Assembly: GCA_015501075.1 (NCBI GenBank)
Contig: JADNYJ010000153.1
Location: 31,371 to 95,370, forward strand
Length of the DNA stretch: 64,000 nt
Source: Gymnopilus junonius
Taxonomy: Eukaryota > Basidiomycota > Agaricomycetes > Agaricales > Galerinaceae
Direction of reading: 5' to 3'
This document shows positions 1 to 12,900 of the stretch, one piece after another (position 1 is the stretch's first letter; each line of letters starts with the position of its first letter). Both the position numbers and the translations under genes were made by a program. A model generated the notes under the pieces. It saw nothing but the letters and a program-made list of their open reading frames with translations. It was not told the origin of the DNA and ran no database searches.

Positions 1-1726
1 TCAACTTATCATTTTCGGTGTCAACCACAACCACCTTTCGACTCTCAGTTGTATGACCTACCCACCTTTCGACTTTGGACCACACTGTTTGCTGCCGCCA
101 ATGCCGATATAGAGGGTCTCATCAGGCAGAACAATCTGTCCTCCATGCTCTGTGTTCTTCAGTTATGCAATGGTTCATTGCCAAGTAATGCACTCAAACT
201 TGGCTTTTGCTCATCTCTTTGTGATTCACCAGGTATGTTGGCTTTGACTGCTGTGATATATTACTTGTCATTGACACATATCTTTATTTTTATTCCAGTT
301 TCTACCTCCTCAAGTCCTCATCTCACTACATTTTGGGGGGCTATCCCGCCCTATCCTCACATGCTCAATTACTGACCTCCACATCACATGAAGATGAAGG
401 CTTATGCTGTTGTAGAAGCCGACGTCCAAGAAGTAAACACCCAAATGAAGCAAGTGAATCCATCTTCGTCAGAATGAAGCTGATGCCGCTGTTATTGCTA
501 TCCATCCTGCTGATATAGATGGCAACGAATGGCAGTTGACTGGACGTGCGATTTTTGGAGGATAAGTACGTTTTCTTCCTTTTCTTCCTTTCCTTTCTTT
601 TTGTCTTTTTTGTCTTCTTTTCTTTCATCCTCATCTTCCCCTTTGTCCACATTCATCGATCATTCTCTCTCTCTCTTCTTTCTCCCCTTTCAACACCGTT
701 GCTCAATCCCTTGTCTCCTTTGCACAGACCCAGTCATCTTCATAACAGCTATGTGACCACCGCCACCGTCACCATCACCATCCCCGCCATGATCACGGTA
801 TCGCCAATATCAATGTTAACACCAAAAATAATAGGGACAACGTGGAGTTTTGGGTTGTGGGTGACACGATGGGCACTTTGATGTTGGCAGTGGTGGTCAT
901 TGATCATTGGTGGTATCTCTTAGAGAAGATGGCTGAGGCAGGCAGGGCGGGGAGGCTGGGTGGATATGGCGGCAGGAAGGGGTGGTGACCCTAAACGCTT
1001 ACGCAGTCATCCAAGTACTGAACACCCAGATGAGCTGTCCATCCTCACTAGGGTGATGCTTATCCCGCTATTATCGGTTCCGGTAATAACCATATAGATA
1101 GTGACAAAGGGCGGTTGCCTTGATGCCCGACTTTCAAAGAGGGAAGAAGGGTACATCTCTTTCCTCTTTTTTTCCCTCTTTTTTTCGTTCCTCCTCCTCA
1201 ACTTCTTTCTTCCATCTTCACTCGCCCCCTGGAGTCTATACTTATGGTGAAACGAATTTCAGTAATAGTCTAACTAGTTATCAGTATAATGACACTTACT
1301 GTGTACTAGAATTTAAAGTGCCAAAAGTCTGGAACCTTCTGATGAAACAGTTACTATGAAGTTCTGTGGTTGAGTCTACATTTAAAGATTTCAATCCAAC
1401 ACGTTGCACCACAGCGGCCATGTTTATCATGCCACGTCCAAGCCCACCAATTCATCTAGTCGATCTTTATTAAAATCTATACCTCCTTGTTCCTACTAAC
1501 CATCCCTTAATCTTCCTCTTCAAAGGCTCACATAAGTTATTACTTTTTAATCTGACTCCAACCATGTATCCATCCATGATTCAGTCAGGTACAAAAAGAA
1601 AAGCTGAGTGGTGACTCAGTGGGGCAGTGCGTGCTCCGCCACTTTCAGTTATTGAAAACTGTGGGATTTAGATGAGCACAGGTATGTGGACAAGGGTACT
1701 CACCCCAATAGCTATATGACTCAATC
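1..1726. other. 5' flank without a supported gene
   Basis: Pyrimidine-rich runs (around 560-700 and 1140-1220) and a weak internal duplication listed separately. The short frames here show no family resemblance, codon bias or convincing splice structure, so no gene is called. Confidence 0.5.
375..560. repeat. Diverged direct repeat, copy 1 (copy 2 at about 1000-1165)
   Basis: Both copies share the order GCTTAYGC, AACACCCA(A/G)ATGA, GTCCATC-TC, GCTATTAT-type and CATATAGAT-type blocks. The minus-strand translations are alignable (LPFVAIYISRMDSNNSG against PPFVTIYMVITGTDNSG). I infer an old duplication of a short coding remnant. Boundaries are approximate and the origin is unknown. Confidence 0.35.
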
Positions 1727-3022
1727 ATGGACATTGCCAGCACCATCTATAAATTCACCATGGGCATCGTGAACTTCATCTCCGAGCATGAAGACAAGGA
1801 TGCCCTACATGATCAGATCTCCAACATTGTGGTGCAGATCCAGAGCATCGTCGCACCTCTGATGCTCCGTGACATCACCGATGAACCACTCAAGCAAGTC
1901 CTGCAATCTCTCCAACATGTCCTCTCCACTGTCGATGGTCACCTCCAGTCATGGAAGGAGAACCGTACGCGACGAGTGTTTGCAGTGGTGAATCCCTGGG
2001 CGGTTACGAGCGAGATTAGGGAGGACAGGGTACAGCTGATGCACCAATATATAATGCTTATGGGCGCTATGCAAGTTATCGACCACGTAAAGGGTTACAA
2101 CCTGCTTTTGCCGGATGGAGCCGACCCTCGACCGATGACCAATGCATCCAAGGAGGTGGAAACACAGGCCAGGCCGGCTCTTAAAGAAGTTAGCGGAGAG
2201 GATGATGGCGTGAGCCAGTTCTGGCATTCATGTGTAGGAAGTAATGTGAGGCATTCAATTCTTTCTGTCTGATCATGCATATTTACATTTCCTGGTCATA
2301 GCTTGAGGTTGCTGAAGCTCAGCTGTTCTGCAATGCACTCTCACATTGGCTGGGAAGAAAGCTCAGTCACATATTTTGGAAGCACCTCCTACTGCGGCTT
2401 GACGAGAATGACACAGGTCACATAACGCTGAAGACTCTTGTACATGGCAGGTACATTCTCTGATTCTCATTCCTTGATGTTTGTGAGACTCATACTTCCC
2501 TAGACCCCATATTTCCCTTACTAGTGTGGATATCTGACGACTTATGCATCAATAAGCCTAAGGTTGCCATCGCTCAGAAGAAGGGTGTCTGCATGGTGCA
2601 AGTATCATCGACAAAGACAGCTAAGGTGTGGTTGAAGGTCAATAAAAGTAAGCTCATGCATCTCTCCTTGAATAGCAAGCTCACCGTTCCTGTCCGTAGG
2701 CATTCTCAAAAAGCACGATACACCTGGAGACCTCTGTCTCATCTCCAATCAAGGCTGACGTGAACTCAATGACCGTGGAGAGGTATTCAACAATCGCAGA
2801 GCTGGAGAACATATAACCGAATTCATAAGGAATGAAGGCTTCAAATCACCCATTCTTATCTTCACCACCAAGTGCAATATCCATACAACATGCTATGTCG
2901 ACTTGTATCCTATGACGGGTTCAATTCACAGCCGGCGGGCAACTTTATTCCATGTCGGTGAATCCAGGGGAAATGCAAAAGTCGTTGTCAAAAAAAAACA
3001 ATTTCGTAAATTTATCAATTAA
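1727..3022 (+). pseudogene. Receiver-like Agaricomycete family protein, one in-frame TGA
   Basis: Unnamed, multicopy family as I remember it. The first exon (from ATG 1727) is alpha-helical. The conserved FW-x5-VG block and the following exon (about 2304-2450, with AQLFCNALSHWLGRKLS then LLLRLDEND) form an EF-hand-like helical module. Exon 3 (from about 2524) opens with VWISDD, like the start of a response-regulator receiver fold, and runs to KTAKVWLKVN. The last exon (from about 2700) has LKKHDTPGDLCLISN, then EFIRNEGFKSPILIFTT and CYVDLYPMTG, ending at TAA 3020-3022. GT-AG introns join all exons in frame. One TGA at 2756-2758 interrupts the last exon. The receiver-fold reading is by analogy, and no histidine-kinase partner is nearby. 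Nothing here shows phosphotransfer activity. Confidence 0.6.
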
Positions 3023-3525
3023 ATAGGATAATACTCAAGCATGAAGATAGAGTACTAGTAAATTGAGATAAATTGTTACATTGTCGAGATATTCTACTTT
3101 GAGTACTTTTATACCTTTTTTGGACGTTTTACAGGATGGAGAAGCCGCCAAAAGGTTTAGAATACACAAGGCTTCACTCGTCTTGAAGCTTTTCCATTTC
3201 CTCGGACTTAAAATGCTTCAAATTCGCCCCATTTTCGCCCGTCAACTTCTTAACGAATCTCGCGTATTTCCATGTGATTCATCTTATTGTTAAAGTCCAG
3301 GAAAAGTTACCATTTTCCTCAGCAGACAATGGATCGCACATCGACGTGCGCAAGACGTGCGCACCCTGTCGCGAGAATGAGCATGCATGTACTAAAATAG
3401 ACCTTGGACATTCCTCACTTCACACTAAGGGTGCAAGAAAATGCTCTATAGATGGTATGTAATGCATATGCAACACTACAAAGCGAACGAGGTACAAGAT
3501 GTGAAGTACGACAAGAAAAATATGG
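3023..3525. other. Intergenic, no gene seen
   Basis: AT-rich sequence. A short plus-strand frame near 3350-3450 has several cysteines (CAPCRENEHAC then KCSIDG), which recalls zinc-binding remnants near fungal transposons, but spacing and length do not support a call. Confidence 0.4.
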
Positions 3526-6396
3526 CTAGATCCTGGACAGCTTTTGCAAAAGGTATTCATTTGAACCTCGGACATTGTTCTCAATCACATTGCGGGAATG
3601 TGCGTGGCCACGCAGTCTATCCCGCCACTGTTTGCGAGTTAAAGGCTGAATTTTGCCTTGTTCGATTCCTTTGACCAAGTCACTGAAAAAAATCTCATCC
3701 CTCTCCGTCCATTCAAGCCAGTTGAATGCACTCTCGTCCCAGACGCTGGGAGGTGGGAACCAGGAAATTGTTTTTGTTTGATGACCATGGCCTATGAATG
3801 ACAGTCAATATAGATGGATATAATTATCACAGGAACACGTACCTGTATACATGACATATGTCCCGCAGAGTGTGGTGATCTCATCGTCTGTGAGGTCATC
3901 ATCCCAATAATTCTCCCCCTCATGTTCCGAAGACGTGACAAAGCTGCAGTGATGCAAAGTCACCTCGACTGACAGCCCGGTTAAGACGTCATCAATGCTC
4001 AGGAATTCTTGGGCAATCCGGCTAAGGATCCCACCATGCAGTATTGCTGTGTGGCCTTCTGGACGTCTCAAGATTGCCTTGCAATACAACAAGGCACCGT
4101 CAAAATCTGCCAACGTGAATTTATACCCTTCATGTCGAAATGAAGAAGGAGTGAATGGCTTCGCAACCAGCTTTTCTGCAGAGCAAGATGGCATGGAAAT
4201 CAGGGTATGGAATGGAATAGAGCGATCAAGGAGTCGATGAGCTACAGTAAGAAGGGTGTGTGATGCAGGATTTGATATTATATGCCTGCACACATACAGG
4301 GCAGCTCTTGCCAACTTGACACCTAGCGACCAGTTCACTGCTGATGATTTCGGAGAATGAAAGATGAATAGACCTGTAACAGGACTTCTCAAGCATCTGA
4401 AGTCACAGAGAGATGAAAGAGACAAAAAGTTTTCGTTGCTGAGGTCGTCCAAATCCTTCGGAAGATGCGGCGCCACCATTTGAGATTTGAAGGAAAGACA
4501 GGTGACAAATGTACAAATAGCACTTTGTTCAGAGTCAGAGAGTAAGTTCCATGAAGTCGATGATACAATTCCAAGGGCTTCAAATATGCGTTCCTTGGGA
4601 AGAGACTCCTCATTGTGAAGAGAAGCACCTAATGTGACTACGTAACCATAGACCCAATTCAAAGAATCCACAATGTCCTCTGAGTATAGCTTCGGACCTG
4701 AGTCACGCTCATCTCCAGTCTGCTCATCAACATTCATAGGTCCTTGAGAGATACCTCATTCTTCCCTGGCCTCGGTTTCATGGGATGGATGAGGGACTTG
4801 GAAAGGAACAGGTTCATTTGAATTGTTCAAATCATTGTGGACAGCAGGATCTGGGCGCCAGTAAACATCGTCGTCATTGTCGTAATTTGGATCATAAGGC
4901 CCAAGCACTGGAGTACCAGCAAATTCCAGGCAGAAGTCCCACTCATTGAAGAAGGAACTGTATCTCTGCTGTTTGGAACCGTATCGACCCAGGGTCTCCT
5001 CATAGTCACTCTTCTTGATGCGGACCCTCACATATAGCTCCACACCACCAGAAGAACTCACTCAGTCCCATTCATACATTTTAGTGCTCTTGGTCAGTGG
5101 ATTGCATTCACGTTGCTCACAGACTCGCCATTCCTCAGGGGTTTGAACCAGCTCTAGCTCCATTTGTCACTTATCTCAAGCCGTGAAATAATCCTTCCAA
5201 TCATTGAAAATTTGCTCGTGGGAACTGCTTCTCTCAATCATCGTTTGTGAGGGAAGAGACACTGCATCTAAAGTGGCTTGCTGACGTTCCGCACTTTGAC
5301 TGGCCAGAAAATACTTGAGAGCATGTCAGGCAGTACCCTCATCTAGATGAGAATTATCCTCCTTTGAGAATATGGAGAGAATATGGTTGAGTACAAAGGA
5401 CGATGAATCGTCTAGCCAAAGAAGGTTCAAGGTAATGTCGTTGATTGGATTACCGAGCTCAAGATTGAAAAAGCGCTTCATGACGAGTGTTGCAAGAGGA
5501 AGGCTGGGAGATTGGAACAAAATCTGGAGAGCATTTTGCAGAACTTCATTAGGAGGATGAAGGTAGGCTAATTTCGAGTTTGCGGCGATGGTGTCTTCTT
5601 CCTTCTTCGACCATATGAACCAGATAGGAATCTCATGGGATAGGAACCATTCAACGGCCAGAAGAGCAACCTGTTGCTTGGTCCATTGTATAAAGACTCC
5701 AACACGAGGATTGTGGGTGCCAAACAAGCAAATGGTCGACGCCAGCAGGCCACTGAGCCATATATCAGTAAACCCATGAGAAAGAAGCAACTGATACCAG
5801 CAGGGTAGAGGCGTCGAGGCTTTATCGCCATAAGTTGTAGTCTGCACAATGAGATAGGAAAGAAATCCCATCCAAATGGTGAACCAATCTCTCGAAATGA
5901 CTGTCATTTTGATAGCAATGGCTCTTGATTTGTGGGGACGATTATAACCAAAGCAAGATGGTCGAGGAGGAGGATTGCCTGGAATGTGATACTTCAATCT
6001 TATCTTGGTGGCGGCTTCGAATAATAGGGTTTCTTTCTGGAGCCAGATCATCACATCCTTTTCCCGCATCTGAAAGTGCCTTGTAGCTGTAGGGCTATCC
6101 TTGGTGATCACCCAGGTTTCCTCGATGACTGGTTCCCAACACAGAGGTTCGAAAGGTACTGAGATATAGGAGGGTGCTAACGGAATAAACCCAAGCCAGC
6201 CCCAGATGTCTGACCACCAGATAGGTTGCCTGAACATCTCGCGGCACAGACGCGGCCCAGTGAAGGGGTCTGCAGACACATTCCAGTGGGGCATGATGAC
6301 AGGTCGTGAGCAGTTCGGAGAACAGTACATGACACCATCCTGCAGAAACGCATGCCATTTGAGATTATCTGCACCTGGAGGAGCCATTTCTGACAA
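3526..6396 (-). pseudogene. Agaricomycete multicopy hypothetical protein, five in-frame TGA
   Basis: Function unknown. I recognise the family by its N-terminal block (start MSEMAPPG, then NCSRPVIMP and WWSDIWGWLGFIPLAPSY), the middle block NPRVGVFI with PIWFIW, and the C-terminal blocks GYKFTLADFDGALLY and YWDDDLTDDEITTLCGTY. One intron (3792-3842) joins to a last exon with WDESAFNWLEWTERDE and QWRDRL, ending at TAG 3526-3528. Over roughly 900 codons the frame stays open except for five stops, all TGA, for example 5323-5325 and 4753-4755, with no TAA or TAG and no frameshift. This is what CGA arginine codons would give after C-to-T change. The protein is otherwise near full family length, so loss is probably recent. 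No membrane segments or catalytic motifs are evident. Confidence 0.82.
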
Positions 6397-7204
6397 AATA
6401 TGTAATGGTATGATTAGATAGCCTCATGCAGAAAACAGGAAGATGACATGCCTGTCCTGAAAACAGATTATGATCCACGGGTGCCAGCTATGCAAAAGAA
6501 TGAGACTGGAAGGTAGTTGGTGTGGATAAGCCAGATTAGCCAAGGTCGCCACAGTTCGCGCGTTGTAGCGGATATTCCAATGCAGCACGCATAGTGGAGA
6601 AGGATGATGGACTGTGTTGATCAAGTGTTGATCGAAGTATTCCAAATGCAATCGTTTTTGGTCGGAGTTTAAAAATCGCAGACAACGGACCGGTGGCCAC
6701 TTCTTGGCAGTACTCAGTGCTCACTACCTCGAATCATGACTGTCCATCGACCACACCTAAAAGAATGTTGGAGTATCCGGCATTCTTTATTCGGGAGCAT
6801 CTCCAGAAAATGTTGGAATATCCGGCATTTTTAATCTCTCCTCCCTCTAAGATGCCACACACTTCTTTGCTCAACCTGCTTCCTCAGCGTCATCCGATTT
6901 AGTTGAGTGGATCTTTCGTTCACTCGTTCTTAACCTTTCATACTGATAAAGCGTTCCAGATCTAAATTTCATTCTATCTGATGCTACAAAAACCTCCAAG
7001 AAATGTGCCCAAACTACCGATTTTCCCTCACCAGATCCAAAGCGGACCACACCTACATGCGAACTTTCATTAATCGACCCTTACTCGTCGCCTTCATTCT
7101 GAACCTGCTGAGTGGCCATGACTGCCTGTAAATACTGGTGGGTTTTAGATTCCTCTTCTCCTTCCAGTTAGGATACTCACTTTCTTCAAGACCTTATCAT
7201 TCTT
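6397..7204. other. Intergenic with a short imperfect direct repeat
   Basis: The words ATGTTGGAGTATCCGGCATT and ATGTTGGAATATCCGGCATT occur within 60 bp (about 6765-6830). No gene is supported in the stretch. Confidence 0.45.
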
Positions 7205-7831
7205 TCATTTCGCTTGCTTTCTTGCAATTTCTGATGTATACTTGAGTCGAAGTTTGAGTGCTTCATGGACTGGCCAGTCACTCACATAAACATCAAAGAT
7301 CTTGAGCTTTCTCATCACCTGTCATTAAGTCAGCGAAACTTCAGGTTCAAAGCATATGGTACGTACAATTTGAATTACATTCTGGACAATTTCTGGCTTT
7401 TGCTTGCTGAAGCACTTCTTGACATCTAGTTTCTCTGTTGCAAGTTCATTCACACATTTCTGGCCATCGTTAGACGTCGACCTTCACCCAATGATTGAAG
7501 TCCTTACCGTCAGCATATTATACTTTTCCTCATCCCAGCCCAAGGCCTTCTCCAGGTTGAATCCACCGCAATTCTTCCTACCCGCTTTGCCTGGAGGTTT
7601 CGCAACCTTGCCCTTCATGTTGCCTTGCATCTCCGTCTCTGACTCTGACATCATCGACTCGTCATCAGACACTTCTGATTCACCATCAAAATGGCTACTG
7701 GGTGTGTGCTCTCGCGATCTGCGCTCGCTCTCCAGTCTTTTTTGCTCGAGACTAGGCGTCTGGCGACTGTAGGGAGTCCTGCTTCGCCTGATCTGCTGCC
7801 TTATGTGTCACTCAAGGTTTTCCCGTAGCAT
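7205..7831 (-). pseudogene. Acidic transposon-associated family protein, spliced
   Basis: Read on the minus strand from ATG 7829-7831. The first exon carries a basic/acidic linker (LESERRSREHTP then SDDESMMSESETE) and the block LGWDEEKYNMLT. An intron follows the T of that block, then an exon with KCVNELATEKLDVKKCF. A second intron begins GTACGT, and the last exon has VYVSDWPVHEALKLRLKY, ending at TGA 7205-7207. Both introns are short GT-AG introns that keep frame. A TGA at 7808-7810 breaks the first exon if the chosen start is right; with a downstream start the gene would be intact but truncated. I know this family only as a multicopy one found near Tnp2-like transposase genes in mushrooms. 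Its role is unknown. Confidence 0.6.
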
Positions 7832-8179
7832 GATTGAAGGGAGAGGCGGGAGTTTATTGACAGTAAATTCAATTCGAGTGGTAATCAAAGGGAGATGGGC
7901 CTTGATAGGGTTGTGCATTTTTGGTGGGGAAACGCCACCTTGGTTGTATATTAATACTGCTGTTTGCATTCACCTAATTGTCAGAAGATTTTAGTCTCGT
8001 GTTTGCTCTGATGAACACGAAGTCAGGAAGCCCCTTGGTGCCACTCAATCGTCGCGTCGTCAAGAATTTGACTCCCGGATTCACATTGGCATCGAGAACA
8101 ATAACCTGCTCTGATTACATAAAGAGCGGCACACTGTCTTCTTCTCCTCTTGACAGCACTCACACTTGACTCTGCCTCA

Positions 8180-9614
8180 ATGCCCTTCAAGGATGCAAAA
8201 GCAGTGAGCAGGCTTTCTAGCTTTTAGGTGAATTCATGTTGATTTGTCCCATCTTCTCCAGGAGTACTTTCGCATCACTCAACTTCGAGGGACAGAAGGC
8301 CCCATAAATTGCCTTGCTTTCACTAAAGACGGCAAATTTCTTGCTAGCGGAGGTAAGATACTACATTTTTACAGGCACTGTATAGTTTCCTGAGACCAAT
8401 ACAGGTGATGATCAGAGTCTCAGGATTTGGGATATCACGAAATCGTCTGCCCACCAGTATTGAGCAATCCCATGGAATGTTGGGGGCAAGTTACCTGCAT
8501 AAAATGGCTCTCTGGTATGTCCTCAGACCATGGCAACGTCGTTGCCTTTGGAACTGGAAGGGGCCTTGCCCTTGTTTACCAACGAGCCAAGGAGGCGGTG
8601 AGTCTTCTGACCTCATGACTGTTATTTTTTTTATGTTTTTGCTTGAGGTACTATAGGAGCTCTTCAAAGAGCTATCGAGCACCAGTGTCCTTCCGTTCAA
8701 CGAACCGGTCGAGTGCATGGACTATGATTGCCATAGATGTCGCCTCGTGCTGTGCGGTCATTCGGGGAAGCTGAGAATGTACACCGTGGAGAAAAATGGT
8801 TAGCCTTTACTTTATTGCACATAATATTTCTAATGACAGAAACTAGGGACACTCAATCTCGTATGGATGAAGGATGAAGATATGCTAATAATCCCTCGAT
8901 CAGTCAGGTTTCTTGGCAAGGGCGAAAACTTTCTCGTCTTTGGGTTGGAATGCGGTACAATGTAAGTTGAATATCTATGATCATGGGCGATGTTCTCAGC
9001 GGGCCAAGGTTTTGCAGGGCCACAGCAACAGGTGTCATCACTTGGTTTAAACCTTTACAAAGTAGCATGTGAGCGGTCTCGTGTTCTCTTAGCCTCAATT
9101 ATCTTTCTAAACTTCCGTTAGTGGAAACACATATCTCAGTTTGGATGAAAATTGGTTACTTGTTGACAATCTGACGAAAGGTTTTGACTTGTATGAATAT
9201 CCACGTCCCTCACCCTCCGAATCATTTCCGATTGTGAGAGAGAGACCTTATGTCCATGACACCATGTTCTTGGAGCATGGAGGGCGCATCGCTTGCGGAA
9301 GCAACCATGGCAAAGTCTACCTTTTCTGTCCGGAGACCGGAGAACTTGTCCAGCGACTTGTGCATGGATCACGAACTTCGATGGTCCAAGCTGTCCATGT
9401 AAGTATAGCTCGCTTTATTTCTGATGAGCTTATCAATCATGATACACAACTCAATAGGGATGCTCAATGGCCGATCATCATTTGCTCGCCACAGGTACCA
9501 GCGACAGCACACCAGACATCTGTATTTGGGAGAAGAAGGTCAGAATATACATATTTTATGTCATTGAATGAATTCTCAAAGGTACATAGACAAAATTTCA
9601 TAAGGACGGTTTGA
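8180..9614 (+). pseudogene. Small WD40-repeat protein, probable 1-bp frameshift
   Basis: A beta-propeller family common in Agaricomycetes. Exon 1 (8180-8203) encodes MPFKDAKA and splices to 8262. The next exons give GPINCLAFTKDGKFLASGG and DDQSLRIWDI, a canonical WD repeat ending in WD. Later exons hold the less regular blades VVAFGTGRGLALVY, LVLCGHSGKLRMY, NTYLSLDENWLLV and RIACGSNHGKVYLF, then HHLLATGTSDS and ICIWEKK before TGA 9612-9614. At least seven short introns are needed. Near 8455 the frame slips by one base between IWDI and the block beginning NPMECWGQVTCIKWL, which fits a 1-bp deletion. The scaffold probably binds proteins, but no partner can be named. It diverges from the companion gene at 7205-7831. 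Confidence 0.7.
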
Positions 9615-9977
9615 AGGTATACAGCTGCAGTCTTGTCAGCATCTTGATGAGCTTGAATTTCTTCATGATTGCTGCTCTGGTTATGTTCTGGTTGAATAGC
9701 AAAGGTATTAGTTTTGATCTTGAGATGGTGCGAAAGGCTTTCACCTCTGCTTGAATTCCGCTTGTATGTTATAATAGCCTCACTTCTTGATGTCCAATTT
9801 GTCAATCATAGAATGAAATTATGAGCCATTCAGGCTTCGAGTTCACTGTAATCTCTGCTCCGATCTGTATTACTCAAGATGAAAATATAATATAATTCTG
9901 GCTATGGACATCTTTGATACTAATGAATAATTTATTGACTGGAACTATGGAATCATGTCTACAGCTGTCAGAATCAT
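9615..9977. other. Intergenic, nothing recognised
   Basis: AT-rich spacer between the convergent WD40 and transposase genes. I saw no terminal inverted repeat here that would mark the transposon end. Confidence 0.4.
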
Positions 9978-12900
9978 TCAGTTGCGGCACAGTATGAGTA
10001 AACTTAGTTCACATACATGTTTGAGTGATATCACGGCTAAGCAATCATGGCCTTCCCACTCAAGGGGCAAGCTTGCGAAATGGCAATCAACTGCTTCCAA
10101 AGCGACGATCTGAAGGTTTCCGAGTTCAGGCTGCCACAGCGATGTTCCAAGTGCCGGGTACTGTCCGAGTGTACTGCAAGTCACACGTGTGCAATAATAG
10201 CATATGGCGAAAAGTATCTCTCCGAAGAAATTTGCACGATGTCTTCAATCTGGGCTGGTAAACTCTCGTTCCCAGTTTCAGGGTGAATGAGAATAGCTGC
10301 ATTGCCCTTGTGGTGAGAAGGAATTGAATATGTCCATTTGGCTCTAGTGAAGTATCGCATCTTTTTGACAACACATGGACTTCGGTGCAAGTAATCATGG
10401 AGAGCCTTTTGAGTGGCCTTTGAGAGGGTAAGATTTTCGTACCGAGGTTCCTCCAGAGGGTTCGAATCATGCTGAACAGTGACAAAGCTTGCAATCTCCG
10501 TTATAATGGTGTCGCGGATGTCAGGATCCACAAGCTTGGAGAAAAAGTTGTGGCAATTTTTAATCGCTGTTGGACACCCGCTTTTCATGGTGAGAGCGCG
10601 TAAATTGGCTGACTTCACAAAAGCTTTCGCAATGGTTTCTTCCAGTTGACCTTGACTGTTTGTTAGCGTGACTGCTGCTTCTAGTTTGAAAGTACTGACC
10701 ATTTTGAAAATTAGTGGGCATTCGTTCCAGCAAGCCAATAAGGCACTTGAACGGAAATGTCCACCATCCTTGTACTGGCCCAAAAAAGCATAGATACTCC
10801 CCCAGATGAAGAGACATATGATGATTTGGATGGAAGTTATAATCGGGGACAACTTCACGGATGCCTTCAAGGTAATTCTTCATGTGAAGAAGGTAAAGTT
10901 CTGCATGGTTGCGAGATGTAGTATGGGATGAGGCAATGGCAACAGCAGAAATTAAGGACAGCATTATAGAGACCATCTTTTTGCAACGGACTGAACGCTC
11001 ATCAGTTGCCACTTTGTCCCAAAGACGAATCAAAGAAATTGGAAGGTAAACAGTCCCCAAAATTCACCATTGGTCTGCTTTGAGTTTTCCGTGACTTGGC
11101 TGACCCAAGTTGCATGGAATGGGTGCAAGCCAAGACGGCGTTGTCATACATTCGATATCAGCATGAAGAGAGCTGACCTCCTCCTCTGTGAATATATGGC
11201 CATGGGTGAAGTTCGAGCTGAGTGGCACTCTTTCAGCTTGCGATGATCGCTTCCAAAGAACTTGAGAAATGTCAATTGATACATAGCAGACAAAATAGCT
11301 CACCCATCTTAACAGCACCTTCACGTAGTCGACTTTATATGTTTTGGTCTTATTTGAAACATCTAATTGAATGAATGGTGCACCGAGAAGATCTCGAGCA
11401 AGCTTGAGAGGCAGCAGCTGCACTTTCATTAGCTTTGTGAGAAAAGAGGCATAACCACACTCCATCCCAAGTTCTGTATTCATCGGACTCTCAAGGATCC
11501 GAATCAGGCATTTCATTGACTTCTGTTGATTGGCAGTCAGATGGCCATAGGCATTCTTCGGAATGAATTCTGACATGTTCAGCACTGCAGTGTCTTCCTC
11601 CTCATGGTCAAGTTTGATGCCCAGGATTTCAAAATGCTCGTGAATTAAGCCAAGGAAGAGATTGTGCATTGCATCAACAACAATAAAGCAGGCAGGATCA
11701 AAGTACGGAAGGCGAAGAAGCTCAGACCATCACATGCCGGTATCGTCGATGATGTCCTTCTGGTCCTTTTCGTCCGAAGCTCTTCGATGATGTTTAGCTG
11801 CTTCTTCGAACTCGCCTTTCGTGCGGCGTTTCCAGTTTTCTACATCGGTGTTGCCAAGTCCATGGGCTTTTTTGGTACAGTGGCAGAATGCACACATTTT
11901 CTGATGTCTGATCCCAGCAAATCCCACAGCTTTGCAGGCAGCCGGAAGATCACAGACAACAGATATGATTGCGGCACGTACTTAGTCTTCCATAATAGTG
12001 TTCATGTGTTCGGGAGTACCGCATGCCTGGTGACCAAAATTCTAGGAACTCGTCCACCAACAGTCCCAAGTAGTGATTGATGCAGGCTAAAGGCGGTTCA
12101 TTGGGCCCAGGAATGATGCCTAGGAGAAACATATTTTCTGGAAGGTACCTTTCTTCAATAGGGAGGTTGAGACATGCCAGTGACACAATTCCAACGGACT
12201 TTTTTTTCCCAGATTGCTTGTTACCCAAAGGATTAAAGAAGTCAATACAGAGTTGAAAAAGATATCGTCCCTCATCTCCTCCCATACTGAAATGTTTTCC
12301 ATCCTTCCACTTAAAATTCCTAGGAATTTCTCCACCTAAGATGTTGGTTATGTCTTCCTCAGAATCGATGTTACAGTTATCCCATGATTTATCCATTTTT
12401 TTCTCGAAGCCTGGATGTGACAGTAAACCGGCAAACCAATCAGTGAAAGTAAATGCCACAAAATGCTTGACTGGGACATGAATGACATGGTCATTCACTT
12501 TTCGCGGCTTAAGAAGTGGAGTTCCACAGGCAGGACCATTCCTGAACTGATGATAAGAACAAACCTCCGGATAGACTGGAACTGGTGACCCATCCTCATA
12601 AGTCGGCTTGTAGCATGCGTGGCACTGTTCATTTGGGCAAACAGCAAAGATCACATGGTCGCTTTTCAACCTAAATTTTTCTTCAGTGGAACGAATATCA
12701 CTCGGAATATCGGCAAGCAGCTTTTCATCACATTGAGTGAAACAAGAGCCGACACGTAGAAGGGTGAGTTGGATAATGTAATTTGTCATGGACAGCAAAA
12801 ATGAGCAGCCCCGGCGGCTCATCCCTAGGACAATCTGGCAAGCGACAACCATGAAGAAAAGGACTTGAAGGATAGGGTCAGCATTGTTTAATATGGTGAC

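Noticed and set aside
10440..10475. GGTTCGAATC-like tRNA B box
   Set aside because: It lies in the coding frame of the transposase, has no A box at the right distance, and no cloverleaf can be drawn. No tRNA, rRNA or other RNA gene was found.
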